In this document: one piece after another, positions 25,737 through 37,370 of the stretch
Numbering within the stretch: the first letter of the stretch is position 1
Layout: each line of letters begins with the position of its first letter
From: Carallia brachiata
Taxonomy: Eukaryota > Streptophyta > Magnoliopsida > Malpighiales > Rhizophoraceae
NCBI GenBank assembly: GCA_021464245.1
Contig: JADCRB010000098.1
Location: forward strand, 1,674,001-1,738,000
Direction of reading: 5' to 3'
DNA length: 64,000 nucleotides
Position numbers and translations under genes: made by a program
Notes under the pieces: generated by a model
Told to the model about the DNA's origin: nothing
The model's database searches: none
Seen by the model: only the letters and a program-made list of their open reading frames with translations

Positions 25737-25744
25737 CATGGAAC
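25737..25744. repeat. Left target-site duplication of hAT-like element
   Basis: CATGGAAC, repeated exactly at 26909-26916. Eight base pairs is the hallmark length of hAT insertions. Confidence 0.85.
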
Positions 25745-26908
25745 TAAGGTTGTTAGAATCGAGATTCTACCTAGAATCGTTTTGAAGATGTCAGGATCGA
25801 ATCGTATGATCGGATCGTATAATCGTAAGATTCTACCAAAATCAATAAAAAAAAAGTTGAAAATAACAAAAGAAATGTAATTTTAAATTTTTAAACATTT
25901 CATAAATTTTCTATATTAAAATTCAAGTATAAATAGTCTCATATATGTATTTAAACAATAATGAAAGCATCAATCACACGGAGACTACTTAAGACAATTC
26001 ATATTTAAGATAAATTCATGTCCAAATTATTTTGATGACCGTTAATATCTAACAATACAAAACTAATACATCATTATAGTTAACAACCTAATTTTAATGT
26101 TTTAAAACTAATGTCAATTTTACAAAACAATATATTAATGTCTATTTATAATAATTTATTTTATTAAAAGATAAAATATTTTTAAAATTAGATATTAAAA
26201 TAAGAAAAATTTATTCAAATAATTTTAAAAATAAATAAAAACTAAATTAATGAAATAATTTTCTTCATTATTTTTTTTCGTTAACATTGTAAATAAGAAG
26301 ATGAAAAAAAAGGCTCATTTAAAATTTATAGCAAAGCAAAGGAAACAGCAGTGGAACATAGGGAGGGAAAAAAAAACAAAAGTAACATCATTCAAAAATA
26401 AATAAAAACTAAATTAATGAAATAATTTTCTTCATTATTTTTTTTTTGTTAACATTAAAAATAAGAAGATGAGAAAAAAAGGTTCATTTAAAATTCATAA
26501 CAAAGCAAAGGCAACAGTAGTAGAACATAGAGAGGGGGAAAATAAAACAAAAGCAACATCATTCAAACCTTAAGAAAAAAAAAAAAAAAAACAAAGGCAA
26601 CAAATGCATAGGACAAGGCTCGACCACGAGACCAATAAGTAAAGGACAATGTTAGCTTACCGTTAGGCTAAGCTGGAGACTTAGTTCTTTTATTCCTTTT
26701 CAGGTATAATTATCTAAAAAATTCAATGGGGTTCATCAATTTCTTGGATCGGTGGGATCGTACGATCCCACCGATTCCACGACTTAAATCGCGATTCTAC
26801 GACGATTTTACCTAAAAACGATTCTGTGAGGGATCCGGATCGTTGGCCTTGGGTAGGATCGTAGGATCGTACGATCCTACGATCCGGATCGCGATTTTAA
26901 CAACTATG
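25745..26908. mobile_element. hAT-like non-autonomous element, 1164 bp, in the amidophosphoribosyltransferase gene
   Basis: It is flanked by the 8-bp duplication CATGGAAC. The ends TAAGGTTGTTAGAATCG and the inverse of the right end CATAGTTGTTAAAATCG are terminal inverted repeats. Many subterminal GGATCGTACGATCC-type motifs follow, dense at 26750-26900 and at 25790-25840. There is no transposase. The interior holds a tandem duplication of about 167 bp. Removing the element together with one copy of the duplication restores the phase of the surrounding coding sequence (DDGFH / GSIDS). Confidence 0.85.
26231..26569. repeat. Tandem duplication inside the hAT-like element
   Basis: Two copies of about 167 bp, starting at 26231 and 26398 with ATAAATAAAAACTAAATTAA. 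They share TTTTCTTCATTATTTTTTTT, AACATAGRGAGGG and AACATCATTCAAA. They differ by scattered substitutions, so the duplication is not recent. Confidence 0.85.
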
Positions 26909-26916
26909 CATGGAAC
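26909..26916. repeat. Right target-site duplication of hAT-like element
   Basis: CATGGAAC, the partner of 25737-25744. Confidence 0.85.
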
Positions 26917-26938
26917 CCATCATCCACAAAATCACCCA

Positions 26939-26948
26939 CCCGTTTCAC
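26939..26948. repeat. Left target-site duplication of MULE-like element
   Basis: CCCGTTTCAC, repeated at 27843-27852. A duplication of 9-10 bp is typical of Mutator-like elements. It codes VKR on the minus strand in the interrupted gene. Confidence 0.85.
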
Positions 26949-27842
26949 GGGATAAATATTAAAATAGTTCTAAATTTTTTAAAATTTTTTTAATGTAGTC
27001 CTATATTTTTTTATATTTTCATATTAATCCTATAACTATGGTTTTAGTTATAATTAAGTCCTATCTAAACGGAATCGGTTAGTCAATCCGTTACAAACCG
27101 TATTTGACCTCAAGAAATACATAAATATAATTTTAAAAAGAGAAATACGTTATATTTTAAAAAAGAAACCCTTATATTTTTTTTTAGAAAATTGACAAGA
27201 GATGCACTGTCCAAACCCGTCATAATCAAATTTAATTTTTTTAGAATTAATTTATGTCCAACTTTTTTACAATCAAATTAAAATATCTTTAAACGTATTC
27301 TAAATATGTCCAATACACATTTTTATTGCGTCCGACATGAGTGTCTGATTTTTTTTTAATTTTTTGTTTGACACTTTTTGACATATCAGAATTTTAACTT
27401 GCGATTACCTCTTCCGACGTCCACTCGTGAGTTTCACTTTTATGCACCAAAACGTTATCACTGAGACAACAAATGAATGCAAAGTTTCAGTCTTTAGGTT
27501 GTTTTCGAGTTAGGAGCGGAAGAAATTTGCTTCATGGTTGGCGATTTAAATTTGTTTTTGAACTGGAAGATTTCAATGGGAGTATATGGGGAGGAAACGA
27601 GACAAAAAAAAAAAACACGAGGATTTTCTTTTTAAAAAAAATAACGTATTTCTCTTTTTAAAATTATATTATGTATTTCCTATAATCAAATACCGTTTAT
27701 AACAGTTGATTAACGATTCGGTTGAAATAAGACTTAATTATAATTAAAACCATAATTATAGGACTGATATGAAAATATAAAAAGATATAGGACTACATTA
27801 AAAAAATTTTACAAGGTTTAGGACTATTTTGATATTTATCCC
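26949..27842. mobile_element. MULE-like non-autonomous element, 894 bp, long TIRs
   Basis: It starts GGGATAAATATTAAAATAGT and the inverse of its right end is GGGATAAATATCAAAATAGT. The inverted similarity runs on for about 220 bp on each side, past TTAATGTAGTCCTATAT and AATTAAGTCYTATYT to GAGAAATACGTTAT. A 10-bp target duplication flanks it. Long TIRs with a 9-10 bp duplication fit a Mutator-like element. The centre (about 27200-27600) has only one short ORF (27473-27661) with no similarity, so no transposase. It is inserted in coding sequence of the amidophosphoribosyltransferase gene. Confidence 0.88.
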
Positions 27843-27852
27843 CCCGTTTCAC
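27843..27852. repeat. Right target-site duplication of MULE-like element
   Basis: CCCGTTTCAC, the partner of 26939-26948, only 8 bp from the apparent stop codon at 27862-27860. Confidence 0.85.
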
Positions 27853-29568
27853 TTTGGCTTCAATTTGCTTTAACAGGGTATTTTCCAGAGAAGCAAGCAT
27901 AACAATAATTAGAAGAATCTTTCCCCATTAATTTCTTCAAGCTATCGAATGAAGAAAAGGCGAGCGAATCGCTTCCAATAAATTCTCTAATCTCCTCCAC
28001 AATCATCCTATTTGATATCAACCCTTCAGAACTAGGCGTATCTACTCCGTGAAAACACCTAGCAATCATCGGTGGACTAGCAATCCTCATGTGAACCTCC
28101 TTCTCCCCAGCCTCCTTGAGCAACCTGACTATTTTTGACGAGGTAGTTCCTCTTACAATTGAATCATCCACAACTACAACTCTCTTCCCCTAATACTGCC
28201 TTCACCGGCGATAGCTTGAGCTTGACATCAAAGTCTCTGATCTTTTGTGATGGCTCAATAAATGTCCTTCCTACATAGTGTGGCCTTATCAATCCTTGTT
28301 GAAATGGTACTCCTGCTTTGGCAGCATAACCAAGAGCAGCCACCACTCCAGAATCTGGTACCGCAATCACCAAATCACAATCAACAGGTGCCTCAGTGGC
28401 AAGTATTTCGCCGAAAGTATGCCTTGACTGATAAACAGACTGACCAAACACCACTGAACTAGGCAAAGCAAAGTAAATATGCTCAAATATGCATTGTTTT
28501 GGCTCAGGATGGGGGATCAGACAATACGATTGAATCCCATCTTTGGCTACCACCAGAACCTCACTAGGATTAACCTCTCTTTCGTATTCCGCATCAATCA
28601 AATCGAGAGCACAAGTCTCCGAGGCAAACACTATAGCTCCATTACTCCTCCTCCTCCCCATCACTAAAGGCCTAAACCCCAGAGGATCCCTCACTGCAAC
28701 CAACTCATCCTCTGTTACAAATACCATAGAATACGCCCCTTGAAGTTTCTCACATGCCTCAACAATTCTGAGAAAGAAAGGCCTAGCTTTTGATATGGCA
28801 ATTAAATGCAAAACAACCTCAGTATCAGAACTCGTATTGAAAATCGAACCATTATCCTCAAACATAGCCCTCAGTTTTTTATAATTCACTAAATTCCCAT
28901 TATGAGCAACTCCAACAGAGCCAAACCGATACCCAGCAACAAAAGGTTGCACATTTTTAAGCATTGAAGGACCTGCTGTAGAATACCTAACATGGCCTAT
29001 AGCCAAATCTCCTCGTAACTGGTCAAGCTTTGACTCGTTAAACAAATCAGAAACCAACCCAACACCAGTAATCGATTGTAGAACCTTGTTATTGACTAAA
29101 CAATACCAGCTCCCTCTTGTCCGCGATGTTGAAGAGCATGAAGGGCTAAATGGCAAAGTCGCGCGGCTTCAGGGTCCCCATAGATACCCACAACACCACA
29201 CTCTTCATGAGGCTTATCGTCATCATCAAAGTAAGAACTGAAAGAATTGTCATCTGGGTGCTCTTCATTTACTGCAAAATGGTCAGATATGGGATTTTTT
29301 GAAGAAAGAGAGATGTGGGACTTCTGGTTGTGGAAGTAAGCGCGTTTTTGAGGAAAGACAGAGGGTTTATGCAGGGTTTGGGTGGGAGAAAGAGGGGAGC
29401 TTTCTGGGGTATGTGTGTTTTGGGGTTTACAGAAAGAGAAGATTTTGTGATAGAAGAAAAATTAATCGTGGTGGCAGACATAGAAATACGGAAGAAAAAA
29501 GGATGGCCAAGCTCAGGGAGGAAACATAAATGAAGGGGAAGAGAGAAAGAAGGCCAGAGCGAGGGCAA

Positions 29569-32185
29569 ACGAGACCAAAATGTTTTTGAAAACAGTTGGT
29601 GCAGTTGGTTCTAGGTTCTTGGAGACTTTAAACGATACGAGTCATGGAGCAATGCTCGTGTTAAATCTATGGTTATGTAGGGAACTCACCGACAAGTGTT
29701 AATCACAAGAGTATGATGCTCCTATTTTTTTTTTATTTTTAAGAATATTTGTGACGTTATTTTAATATTATTTAAATAAATTATGTTTTTTTATTTATAT
29801 GGACAAGAAGTTGTTGTCTAAGTTAAATTATTAGAAGAATTTATTAGAGAATACAACTATTTGAGAAATTTTTGTAAGTATAAAGATTTATTGTGTAATG
29901 AAAAAAGTAATAATTTTTTTTATTTTTTTCATTATAATTGTAATCAATGTGATTGTACAATAAATCTGTATAACTATATTACGAAAGTTTTTTTAACAAA
30001 TTTATTTGGAGATCTAATGGAACCCTATTTATTTTTTTTGAATACAAAAAAATATATATTACTGGTAGATGAGTTATCGTATGTGTGAGCTGATGCCAGA
30101 ATCACAATTACTGTCCTTGTTCAACTTATCTTATGGGTATGCATCCACCGTCCGAAGATTATTGGATCCGATCGTGACTTTTTCAAGTTGATCTCCACGT
30201 AGATAAGTCATAAACTGTACTTGTATACGCGTAATTTTACTGTTAGGCATCAAAAGGCATTACTTCTAATTTGTGCAAGTTAGGACTCGAACTCGAATTA
30301 GATGTGTTAGAAATACGTTAAATTATGATCAAACTGCTGCCTCAAATTATCACGTATATTTTGATTTGATTTAAGTAAATCATTCGTTTAAAATATACCA
30401 TATTAGAATTTTTACTAAAAATTTAACGAAAATAATTATTTAAGTTATCTCGAACTGTCGGTTTGTACGATGATCAATGGTCGTATTCCAAGTCAATTGT
30501 TATGTCGAGTGTATTGACGTAAAATTTTAACAGTGACCGATCAGACTGTAATCATAAATCTTATGTCAAGGTTTGATCTGGACTGACCCTACTAATAGGT
30601 TCAGAATCATAAATCTTAACGAAAATTTTTAATTAATTGTCTTAAAAATAAGAGAATAGATTATTAACATACCTTTTCTCTAATAATAAAAAAATTTATC
30701 ATAAGTATAACTGATTAATTAATTTGTAACTTAAAGTTAAAATAATATCTGTTTAACTTATTTTGTTCAACTTAATTTAAAAGAAGAAACTTATTAGTAT
30801 TGTTACGTCTAACAAGTCTTCTTAAATTAATTATGATAATTATCAAATCTAAAATTAATATCACATATTATAAAAAATATTACCTCTGTACAGAATCATT
30901 GAAACTTCAATCTAAATTACACATGAAAAAATATGTTAAATTATTACTAAATTATTATTTAAATAATAATTTTTAATATTATTTTTTTTTAGAACAACTA
31001 TTAACATACCTAAACAAAAGGAATTGACTCCAGAAGCAGGCGGCGGGGCCACTAGCTCACGATGGCTTTTGACGAAATCTTCGTCAAAAAGGCCAAGGAA
31101 AGAGAAGGATTCCTCGAATCAAGGAAAAAAAAAATTACAGCATCATAAAAATTTACACTGAAAATTGAACTCGAATATAATTATATTTTTATTTTTATAA
31201 TTATCATGATATTTTTATAGTAAAAAAATATATTATATTATTTTTATTAAAAATATTATTATAATTATAAAAAAATTAAAATATAATTACATTAAAATAA
31301 AATGTTGAATATAAATTTTTTTAGTGTTATGACGGTACTAAAATAATAATTGCGATTTGTCCAACAACCGCCGAAAGTCGCGTGATCTGTGGCCACTGGC
31401 CAAATGGGATAAGTCAATCAACGCATCCAAGCTCGGAAGTATACATTACAGACTTTGTGCAAGTGGCTAAATGTCATGATTGAATGGAAAGAAAGCGAAT
31501 GAAAAAAATTAAAATAAAAAATAATATAATAATATTATTATTAATAATTAATAAAAAATATTGATTAAAAAATTATTAGAAAGAAAATAAATAACAATTT
31601 ATAAAAAATAAAAATTAATTATTTAAATTAATAAATAATAAATAATAAATAAAAAATAATTTATTTTTCTTTTTCTTTTTTATGGTATGCCAAACAAAAC
31701 AAATATGACGCAGACCGTAATCAGGTCACGAGACAACGATGCCCCATATTTAAATATTTTCTTTTCTTTTTTTTTTTAATCCAACTTTTCAGTCTCGTTA
31801 AAAAAAAGAAAAATATTTTCAAAATATGTATTTTTTATAGGACTCCCGACGAGCCTGACGACAAAATATATTTTTTTCCACTGGTATTCCCATAAAAAGT
31901 TTTAACACAAATGTTTGGTGAATTTTGTAAACCCACATGGACAGCGTCCAATACGGACACTCGTCGAACATAATATAAATACGTCTTATATGGTAAAATG
32001 TGTCAAAAAATTTTAAAAAAAATGGACACTATGTTGACATATTGTGGTCAAGTCTAAGATACACTGTTATGGTTTATAATTTTAATAATAAAAATTAAAT
32101 TTAAAGAAAATTTTTATTTATACATGAAAGTGAAGATCCACATTGTATGTTTATGTTTATGATTAAGAAAATAACTCATTCATTT
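29569..32185. other. AT-rich intergenic DNA, no gene seen
   Basis: One short ORF (29861-30088) has no similarity. There are long A/T runs at 31180-31320 and 31490-31680. Nothing else is identified. Confidence 0.55.
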
Positions 32186-32830
32186 AGAGTCTGTTTAGTT
32201 TACTTATTACTGATTACTGTTACTGTTACTGATTATGATTATTATTCTTAATTGTTGATTACTGTTACTAATTATTGTTACTGATAAATAAAATAAAATA
32301 ATAATGTTTAGTTAAACCGTTAAACTAATACTAACTGTTGCTGAGTAAAAATAAAATGACTAATTTAAACATGATGTTTTTGTTTTATTATAATAAATAA
32401 TATTTTCACCTCAATTAATCTAAATTAGTGTTATAAAAATAATTAAAGATTAACTATATAATAAATATGATTATTTTTTGCAAATATTATTTTTACTTTT
32501 ATTTTCACACAAAAAACAAAAGAAAATAAAAAAAGGAGAAAAGATTGTGGGTCATATTTGCAAAAAATGATTTTCGGTTTGGATCGTGGTGCTGCTCCCA
32601 AAACATGATTTTTATTCTCAACATCAATGGGATTGTACAACTAAAAAGGGCAGTTTTGTAATTTTTAATTTTTTATTAACCTTCTTTTATTTTTTCGATC
32701 AACTACTTTTAAGGTCTTTATTAGCAATCAGCTGCTAATTTTTTTTTATATAACCAAATACCTTAACTTCTTACTTTTTAAAAAAGTAACAGCAACAACA
32801 ACTCCAAAATAAAATCAAACACATTCTTAA
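32186..32830. mobile_element. Possible hAT-type MITE
   Basis: The left end GAGTCTGTTTAGTTTACTTA and the inverse of the right end (GAATGTGTTTGATTTTATTT) are weakly inverted. TTACTGTTACTG-like motifs occur inside the left end and CAGCAACAACAACTCC inside the right. The target duplication is not clear. Weakly supported. Confidence 0.35.
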
Positions 32831-33716
32831 ACTTCAATCAATAATTTTATTAAAATTATTATACAATAATAAATAGTCATGTTCAAGCACAAGCGTATAG
32901 ACACAAATAGTCATGTTCGCGCCTTTTTTATAGTCTAATTTTTTTTTAAATTGATGTGTAATTAATATTATTCTGTGTTTATGTCCGTGTATCTTTGGAT
33001 ACTAACTTTTAAGGATTTCTGTGGTATTCCATTAAAAAACTATGAATGGTATTCCATATAACATTCTTGACATAGCTATCCCTATATTTACCTGCGTGCG
33101 AAGGATTACTGATAATCATTCCGTTGATTCAAACTAAAAAAAACCCACAATTTAGAAACTGGCAGCTTTTGTCTGACAAAATATTTAATTTAGACTACAC
33201 CAAAGGAGCTTTCATTGCTGGGAAGTTGGGCATCATTGAAGCTGTCTCTTAGATTGAAAAAGCCGTCAAAAAAATGAAAAAAATGTTCATTGTAGTAAAG
33301 TTAGTGTTCTGAAAATCAGATCAGACCGATAGAACCGATTTAATTGTGAGCTGTAATTTGGTTTGATCCTGAAAGTTGGGCAGAAACTAAGTTGGTCAGA
33401 AATAGAAAAATAGGTCAAAAATCAACTAAAAGTCAAGAAAAACCTGTCCATTTTGTGTTCTTTTCAAAACACTGAATTAAGTACATATGCTACAATTGGT
33501 TCGACAAGAAGCACAAAGTGACCCTAATCATTCCCAAAGTGATATAACACTAGGTGAACAAAAGATACCGCAGACATGAAGCATGGACCTGGATATCCGC
33601 CATGCTTGGTGCAGTTGCAGACGTCATGGAAGTCAGCCTTACTATTGATCGGTTTCAACCCCCCGGGCGGATGGCCTGTGAGTTGGGCCACGCCGCTTGC
33701 TCTCCCTGGTGCGCGC

Positions 33717-33905
33717 TGTTGAAGTTAATGCAGATTTAATTCTTAATTATTATTTAAGTAGAACTTGGTTGTTTGTTTGTTTATATATTTGAGTAGAATT
33801 AGGATTCTGTTTTACTAGTATATAAGGACGTGTGATTTATGTTTTATGAGTGTACTTCTCATTATCATTGTGTGACATTATTCAGCTAATTAAATCGTAG
33901 TGTTA
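33717..33905 (+). repeat. Copia LTR copy in plus orientation (left arm of palindrome)
   Basis: It begins TGTTGAAGTTAATGCAG and runs to CGTAGTGTTA. It is an inverted copy of 33919-34107, separated by only 13 bp. It includes the likely LTR promoter segment ACTAGTATATAAGGACG. No polypurine tract precedes it, so it is not the downstream LTR of an ordinary plus-strand element. Confidence 0.75.
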
Positions 33906-33918
33906 GCTTTAATTAACT

Positions 33919-34107
33919 TAACACTACGATTTTATTAGCTGAATAATGTCACACAATAATAATGAGAAGCACACTTATAAAACATAAATTACACGTCCTT
34001 ATATACTAGTAAAACAGAATCCTAATTCTACTCAAATATAGAAACAAACAAACAACCAAATTCTACTTAAACAATAATTAAGAATTAAATCTAGATTAAC
34101 TTCAACA
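33919..34107 (-). repeat. 3' LTR (U3-side part) of the Copia remnant
   Basis: On the minus strand it starts TGTTGAAGTTAATCTAG at 34107, directly after the polypurine tract AAGGGGGGA (34116-34108). It includes the promoter-like ACTAGTATATAAGGACG. It runs to CGTAGTGTTA, where the palindrome centre begins. The expected CA end of the LTR is not seen, so the U5 end may be missing. Confidence 0.75.
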
Positions 34108-35577
34108 TCCCCCCTTAATCCTGATTTGGCGATGCTCGCATTCCCAACATTTGCTTCAGCTTGACAAATGCATCATACTTCAACGGTTTCGTAAGAATAT
34201 CTGCAACTTCATCTTCAGACTTACAATAAGCCAATTCAATATCTCCTTTATCAACTTGATCTCTCAGAAAATGAAAACGAGTATCAATGTGCTTACTCCT
34301 TCCATGCGTCACTGGGTTCTTGGCCAAATTAATAGCTGAAACATTATCAACAAATATCTTCGTAGGACCTTCAACTGGAAGATAAATCTCACTCAATAAA
34401 TTCCTCAACCAAATAGCTTGACAAGCACTGGAAGCTGCAGCTACATATTCTGCTTAACATGTCGAAAGTGCAACAATAGATTGTTTCTTCGATGACCACG
34501 AATAAGCAGCTGTGCCAAAATTGAAACAGTAACCAGAAGTACTTCTTCGATCATCAACATCTCCACCCCAATCACTATCAGAATAGCCTACAAGAGCACA
34601 ATTCTTAGATGAAGTATAAAGTAGACCATGATCAAACGTCCCTTTAATGTATCGCATAATCCTCTTAGCAACTTGCATATGAGATTGACGCGGAGACTCC
34701 AAAAACTTACTAATCAAACCAACTCCATAAGATATGTCGGGTCTTGTGCATGTCAAGTACCTCAAACTTCCAACAATCTGCTTAAAGTGTGTGGAATCAA
34801 CAGGTGTGTCATTGCCTTCCTTAGACAATTTAGTGCCAACTTCAACAGGTGTTCTCACAAGATTGCAATCATGCATCCGAAACTTCTTTAACAACTCTGT
34901 AGCATATCTCTTCTGGCAAATAAAGATTCCATCATCTTCTTGAATCACTTCAATGCCAAGAAAATATGACATTAGGCCCAAATCAGTCATCTCAAACTCA
35001 CTCATCATCGACTTCTTAAAGTCTTCAATCATTCTGGGATTGTTGCCTGTGAAGATCAAGTCATCAACATATAAACATACCAACAAGATATCACCATCAT
35101 CGTTAACTTTTACATATAAGGCATGCTCAGACGGACACTTCTGAAAATTAGCTTCATGGAAGAAAGAATCAATGCACTTATTCCATGCTCTAGATGCTTG
35201 TTTCAATCCATACAGCGCTTTCTTCAACTTATACACCTTCTCTTCACTTCCTTCCTTCACAAAACCTGGAGGTTGCTTCACAAACACTTCCTCTTCAAGT
35301 GGACCGTTGAGAAAAGCTGACTTCACATCCATTTGATGAATTCTCCAACGATTCTGAGCAGCCAAAGCAATAATGAGTCTAACTGTTTCCATGCGAGCAA
35401 CAGGGGAGAAAACTTCATAGTAGTCATAACCAAGATGTTGTTCAAATCCTTTAGCTACCAATCTTACTTTGTATCTCTCTACTTCTCCATTTGATTTTCT
35501 CTTCGTCTTGAAAACTCACTTCACATCAATAACTTTATGACCTCGTGGAATTTTAGTAAGCTCCCAAGTCTTATTCT
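34108..35577 (-). pseudogene. Copia-type retrotransposon pol remnant (reverse transcriptase and RNase H)
   Basis: On the minus strand from about 35577 the reading is the C-terminal end of a Copia polyprotein. It begins KNKTWELTKIPRGHKVI just before the reverse transcriptase. The reverse transcriptase carries YVDDLIF, the Copia form of the catalytic YVDD. The RNase H region follows, with SKHIDTRFHFLRDQ and ADILTKPL, ending at TAA 34117-34115 next to the polypurine tract. Two nonsense changes are visible: a tryptophan-position TGA near 35517 and a TAA near 34455. Gag, protease and integrase are absent, and the element is cut at about 35577. It is not capable of movement by itself. Confidence 0.88.
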
Positions 35578-36313
35578 TCCGCCGCCTCTCTCCTTCCGCC
35601 CCTTGTTTTAACTTCTGAGGGGAGTAAAAATAAGAAATTCTGAAATGACAAAAATGGATACAATGGATCAACGACAATCTATCTAAGAGCAGTGCAATGA
35701 TAATTTAATATAATTTTTTTACTATTAATTCGAATTTAAGTTTCACAGGCAGCATCTTCTGCATTTAAGATAAATTTGATCGATTTGACTGTATCTTGTG
35801 TGTCTCTGGTTTTAGATTCGTTAAGATTGTTTGGTCGGCTTAGAGGAAGTCCATTCTGGTCAAACAATACTTAGACGGTAAGTTATTTTTTATAAATTAA
35901 GTTAAATTAGGTGAAATAAATAAGAGTTACTCTATCCTTATTTTATATATTTAATGGTTGACATACTTATAATAAATTTTTTTTTTTAAAACAAAAGATG
36001 GAATGGATCAACAGACTAATGAGACAAATATAATGATGGAAAAGAAGCACTGGGATGCATTCGACTTTTCAATAATTTGCCTAAAACGACTTCGTTTGGT
36101 ACGGCAAATTCGGGGCCACCGGACCGCCGAGGATGTGGTGCAGTTCTCGTACACTGCAGTGTACTGAATCAAAACCCTTCTCCGCATAAAGCATCGCAGC
36201 CACTGAGGCGGTCCGACCTCGGTCAAAAAATCTAAACAAATTTATTAGGGCTTCATATCAGTTTTTCCATTTGCGGAGGCTTCTCATCTCCAATCCAAAC
36301 GCACCGCATCTCA
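35578..36313. other. Spacer and upstream region of ATP synthase e gene
   Basis: AT-rich to about 36000, then more balanced base composition up to the ATG at 36314. No motif is assigned with confidence. Confidence 0.4.
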
Positions 36314-37370
36314 ATGACGCCGCCTCCGGGACCCTACTCCGGCACCAGCACCCTCGCCCTGGTATTTCCATTTTTCTCTGTTTGCTTCCGTAGAAAATGA
36401 AAAAAAAAAAAAAAAGCAAAAAGAAGGATATACATATGTCTGACCGTAAATTCTCTGCGGTCGATTGCGGAAATTAAAATTTTGATCGTATAATTTTTAC
36501 TGTAAGGCTTTTCTTGAACGGCATGGTCTCCTGAATTCTGATGATTCATTTAAAAAATTAAAAGTTAAAAAACGAATTTTGTTTTTTACAGAAGAAGCTC
36601 AAGTTCATCTTATTTGTTTATTTTTTGTTTATTGGATGTCTAGGTGGCTCGTGTGTCTGCCTTCTCTTTAGGTCTCGTGTATGGGAATATGAAGCTCAAG
36701 TTTCTTAAGGTACATTAGCTAGTTGCTTCCATTTGTCTGATTTTCTAATTTCTCTACTTTTATTGATAGCCCATTCGGAATTGAAGCTGTTGTTGATGTT
36801 GTTGGCTTTTGGTGATATGGGTATTCCTTGATTCATCATACCTGTTGCTTTAATGCGGGTTACGCTTCAAATTTGACTCCTTTGATTGCATTTTGTTTAG
36901 CATGGCCGATCTTTTAAATACGTTATTACGAATATGAAAAGACACTGGTGTCTTGTTAGGAATTGAGATAGTGTAGACCCATTTTTTTGGAATCGGAATG
37001 CTGTTTTTGTGCTGTTGTGTCTATTTTTAGTTGATTCGGAGGACGTTCTGACTGTTCCACATAATTTATTCATCGTATTTTGTTGGGAGCGAGAGTTGAG
37101 GAGGGTGGAGGGGATTTCAGTTCTCTCCAAATGATTCTATTTAAATTTCATTTGACTTTTATCTGATTCTGAACGTTATTCCTGTGCTTCTTCAGGATCG
37201 AGTTATTTTCCTGCCCGCTTTCTTCTGACCCATGTATTTATGTTGCACATGCACAATTCAAAAAATCTTTGCAGTGAACATATGTGAATTCTGGCTTGAT
37301 TCCTTTTCTATTTCAAACGCAGATGAAGGCAAAGTCTCACAAGAAAGCTGAAGCAAAGGCTCATGGTTAA
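36314..37370 (+). CDS. ATP synthase subunit e, mitochondrial (small three-exon gene)
   Basis: A 53-residue protein is assembled from exons 36314-36361, 36644-36709 and 37323-37370, all in phase with GT-AG introns. Exon 1 encodes MTPPPGPYSGTSTLAL. Exon 2 encodes VARVSAFSLGLVYGNMKLKF. Exon 3 encodes MKAKSHKKAEAKAHG and the stop. The conserved MxPPPGPYSGTSTLALVAR opening, a single hydrophobic helix with a GxxxG-like face and the lysine/alanine-rich tail match the plant subunit e family. This peripheral membrane subunit helps dimerise the F1Fo ATP synthase in the inner mitochondrial membrane. The exons are too short to give a single long ORF. Identity rests on whole-length resemblance. Confidence 0.82.

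Larger units (their letters stand above)
25651..29481 (-). pseudogene. Plastid amidophosphoribosyltransferase, interrupted by two transposons
   Basis: The family (GPAT/ATase) makes phosphoribosylamine from PRPP and glutamine, the first committed step of purine synthesis in plastids. Reading begins [20 protein letters not shown] (transit-peptide-like). The mature enzyme has [14 protein letters not shown] with the N-terminal catalytic cysteine near 29200. [38 protein letters not shown] and the PRPP loop VVVVDDSIVRGTTS follow. Coding DNA continues past the apparent stop at 27862-27860: a shifted frame reads EAKVKR up to 27843, then a MULE-like insertion. It resumes at 26948 (VKRVGDFVDDGFH), is cut by a hAT-like insertion, and resumes at 25744-25651 (GSIDSLDGVWIQAP) to a stop. 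Frame breaks also occur near 29303, 29099 and 28189. Normally conserved residues look altered (RDPLGFRP, ARCFHGVDTP). It is a dead or dying paralogue. Confidence 0.9.

Noticed and set aside
27860..27862. TGA as the natural end of the amidophosphoribosyltransferase
   Set aside because: The next frame continues with family-typical residues up to the transposon and beyond it, so this stop is created by a frame change.
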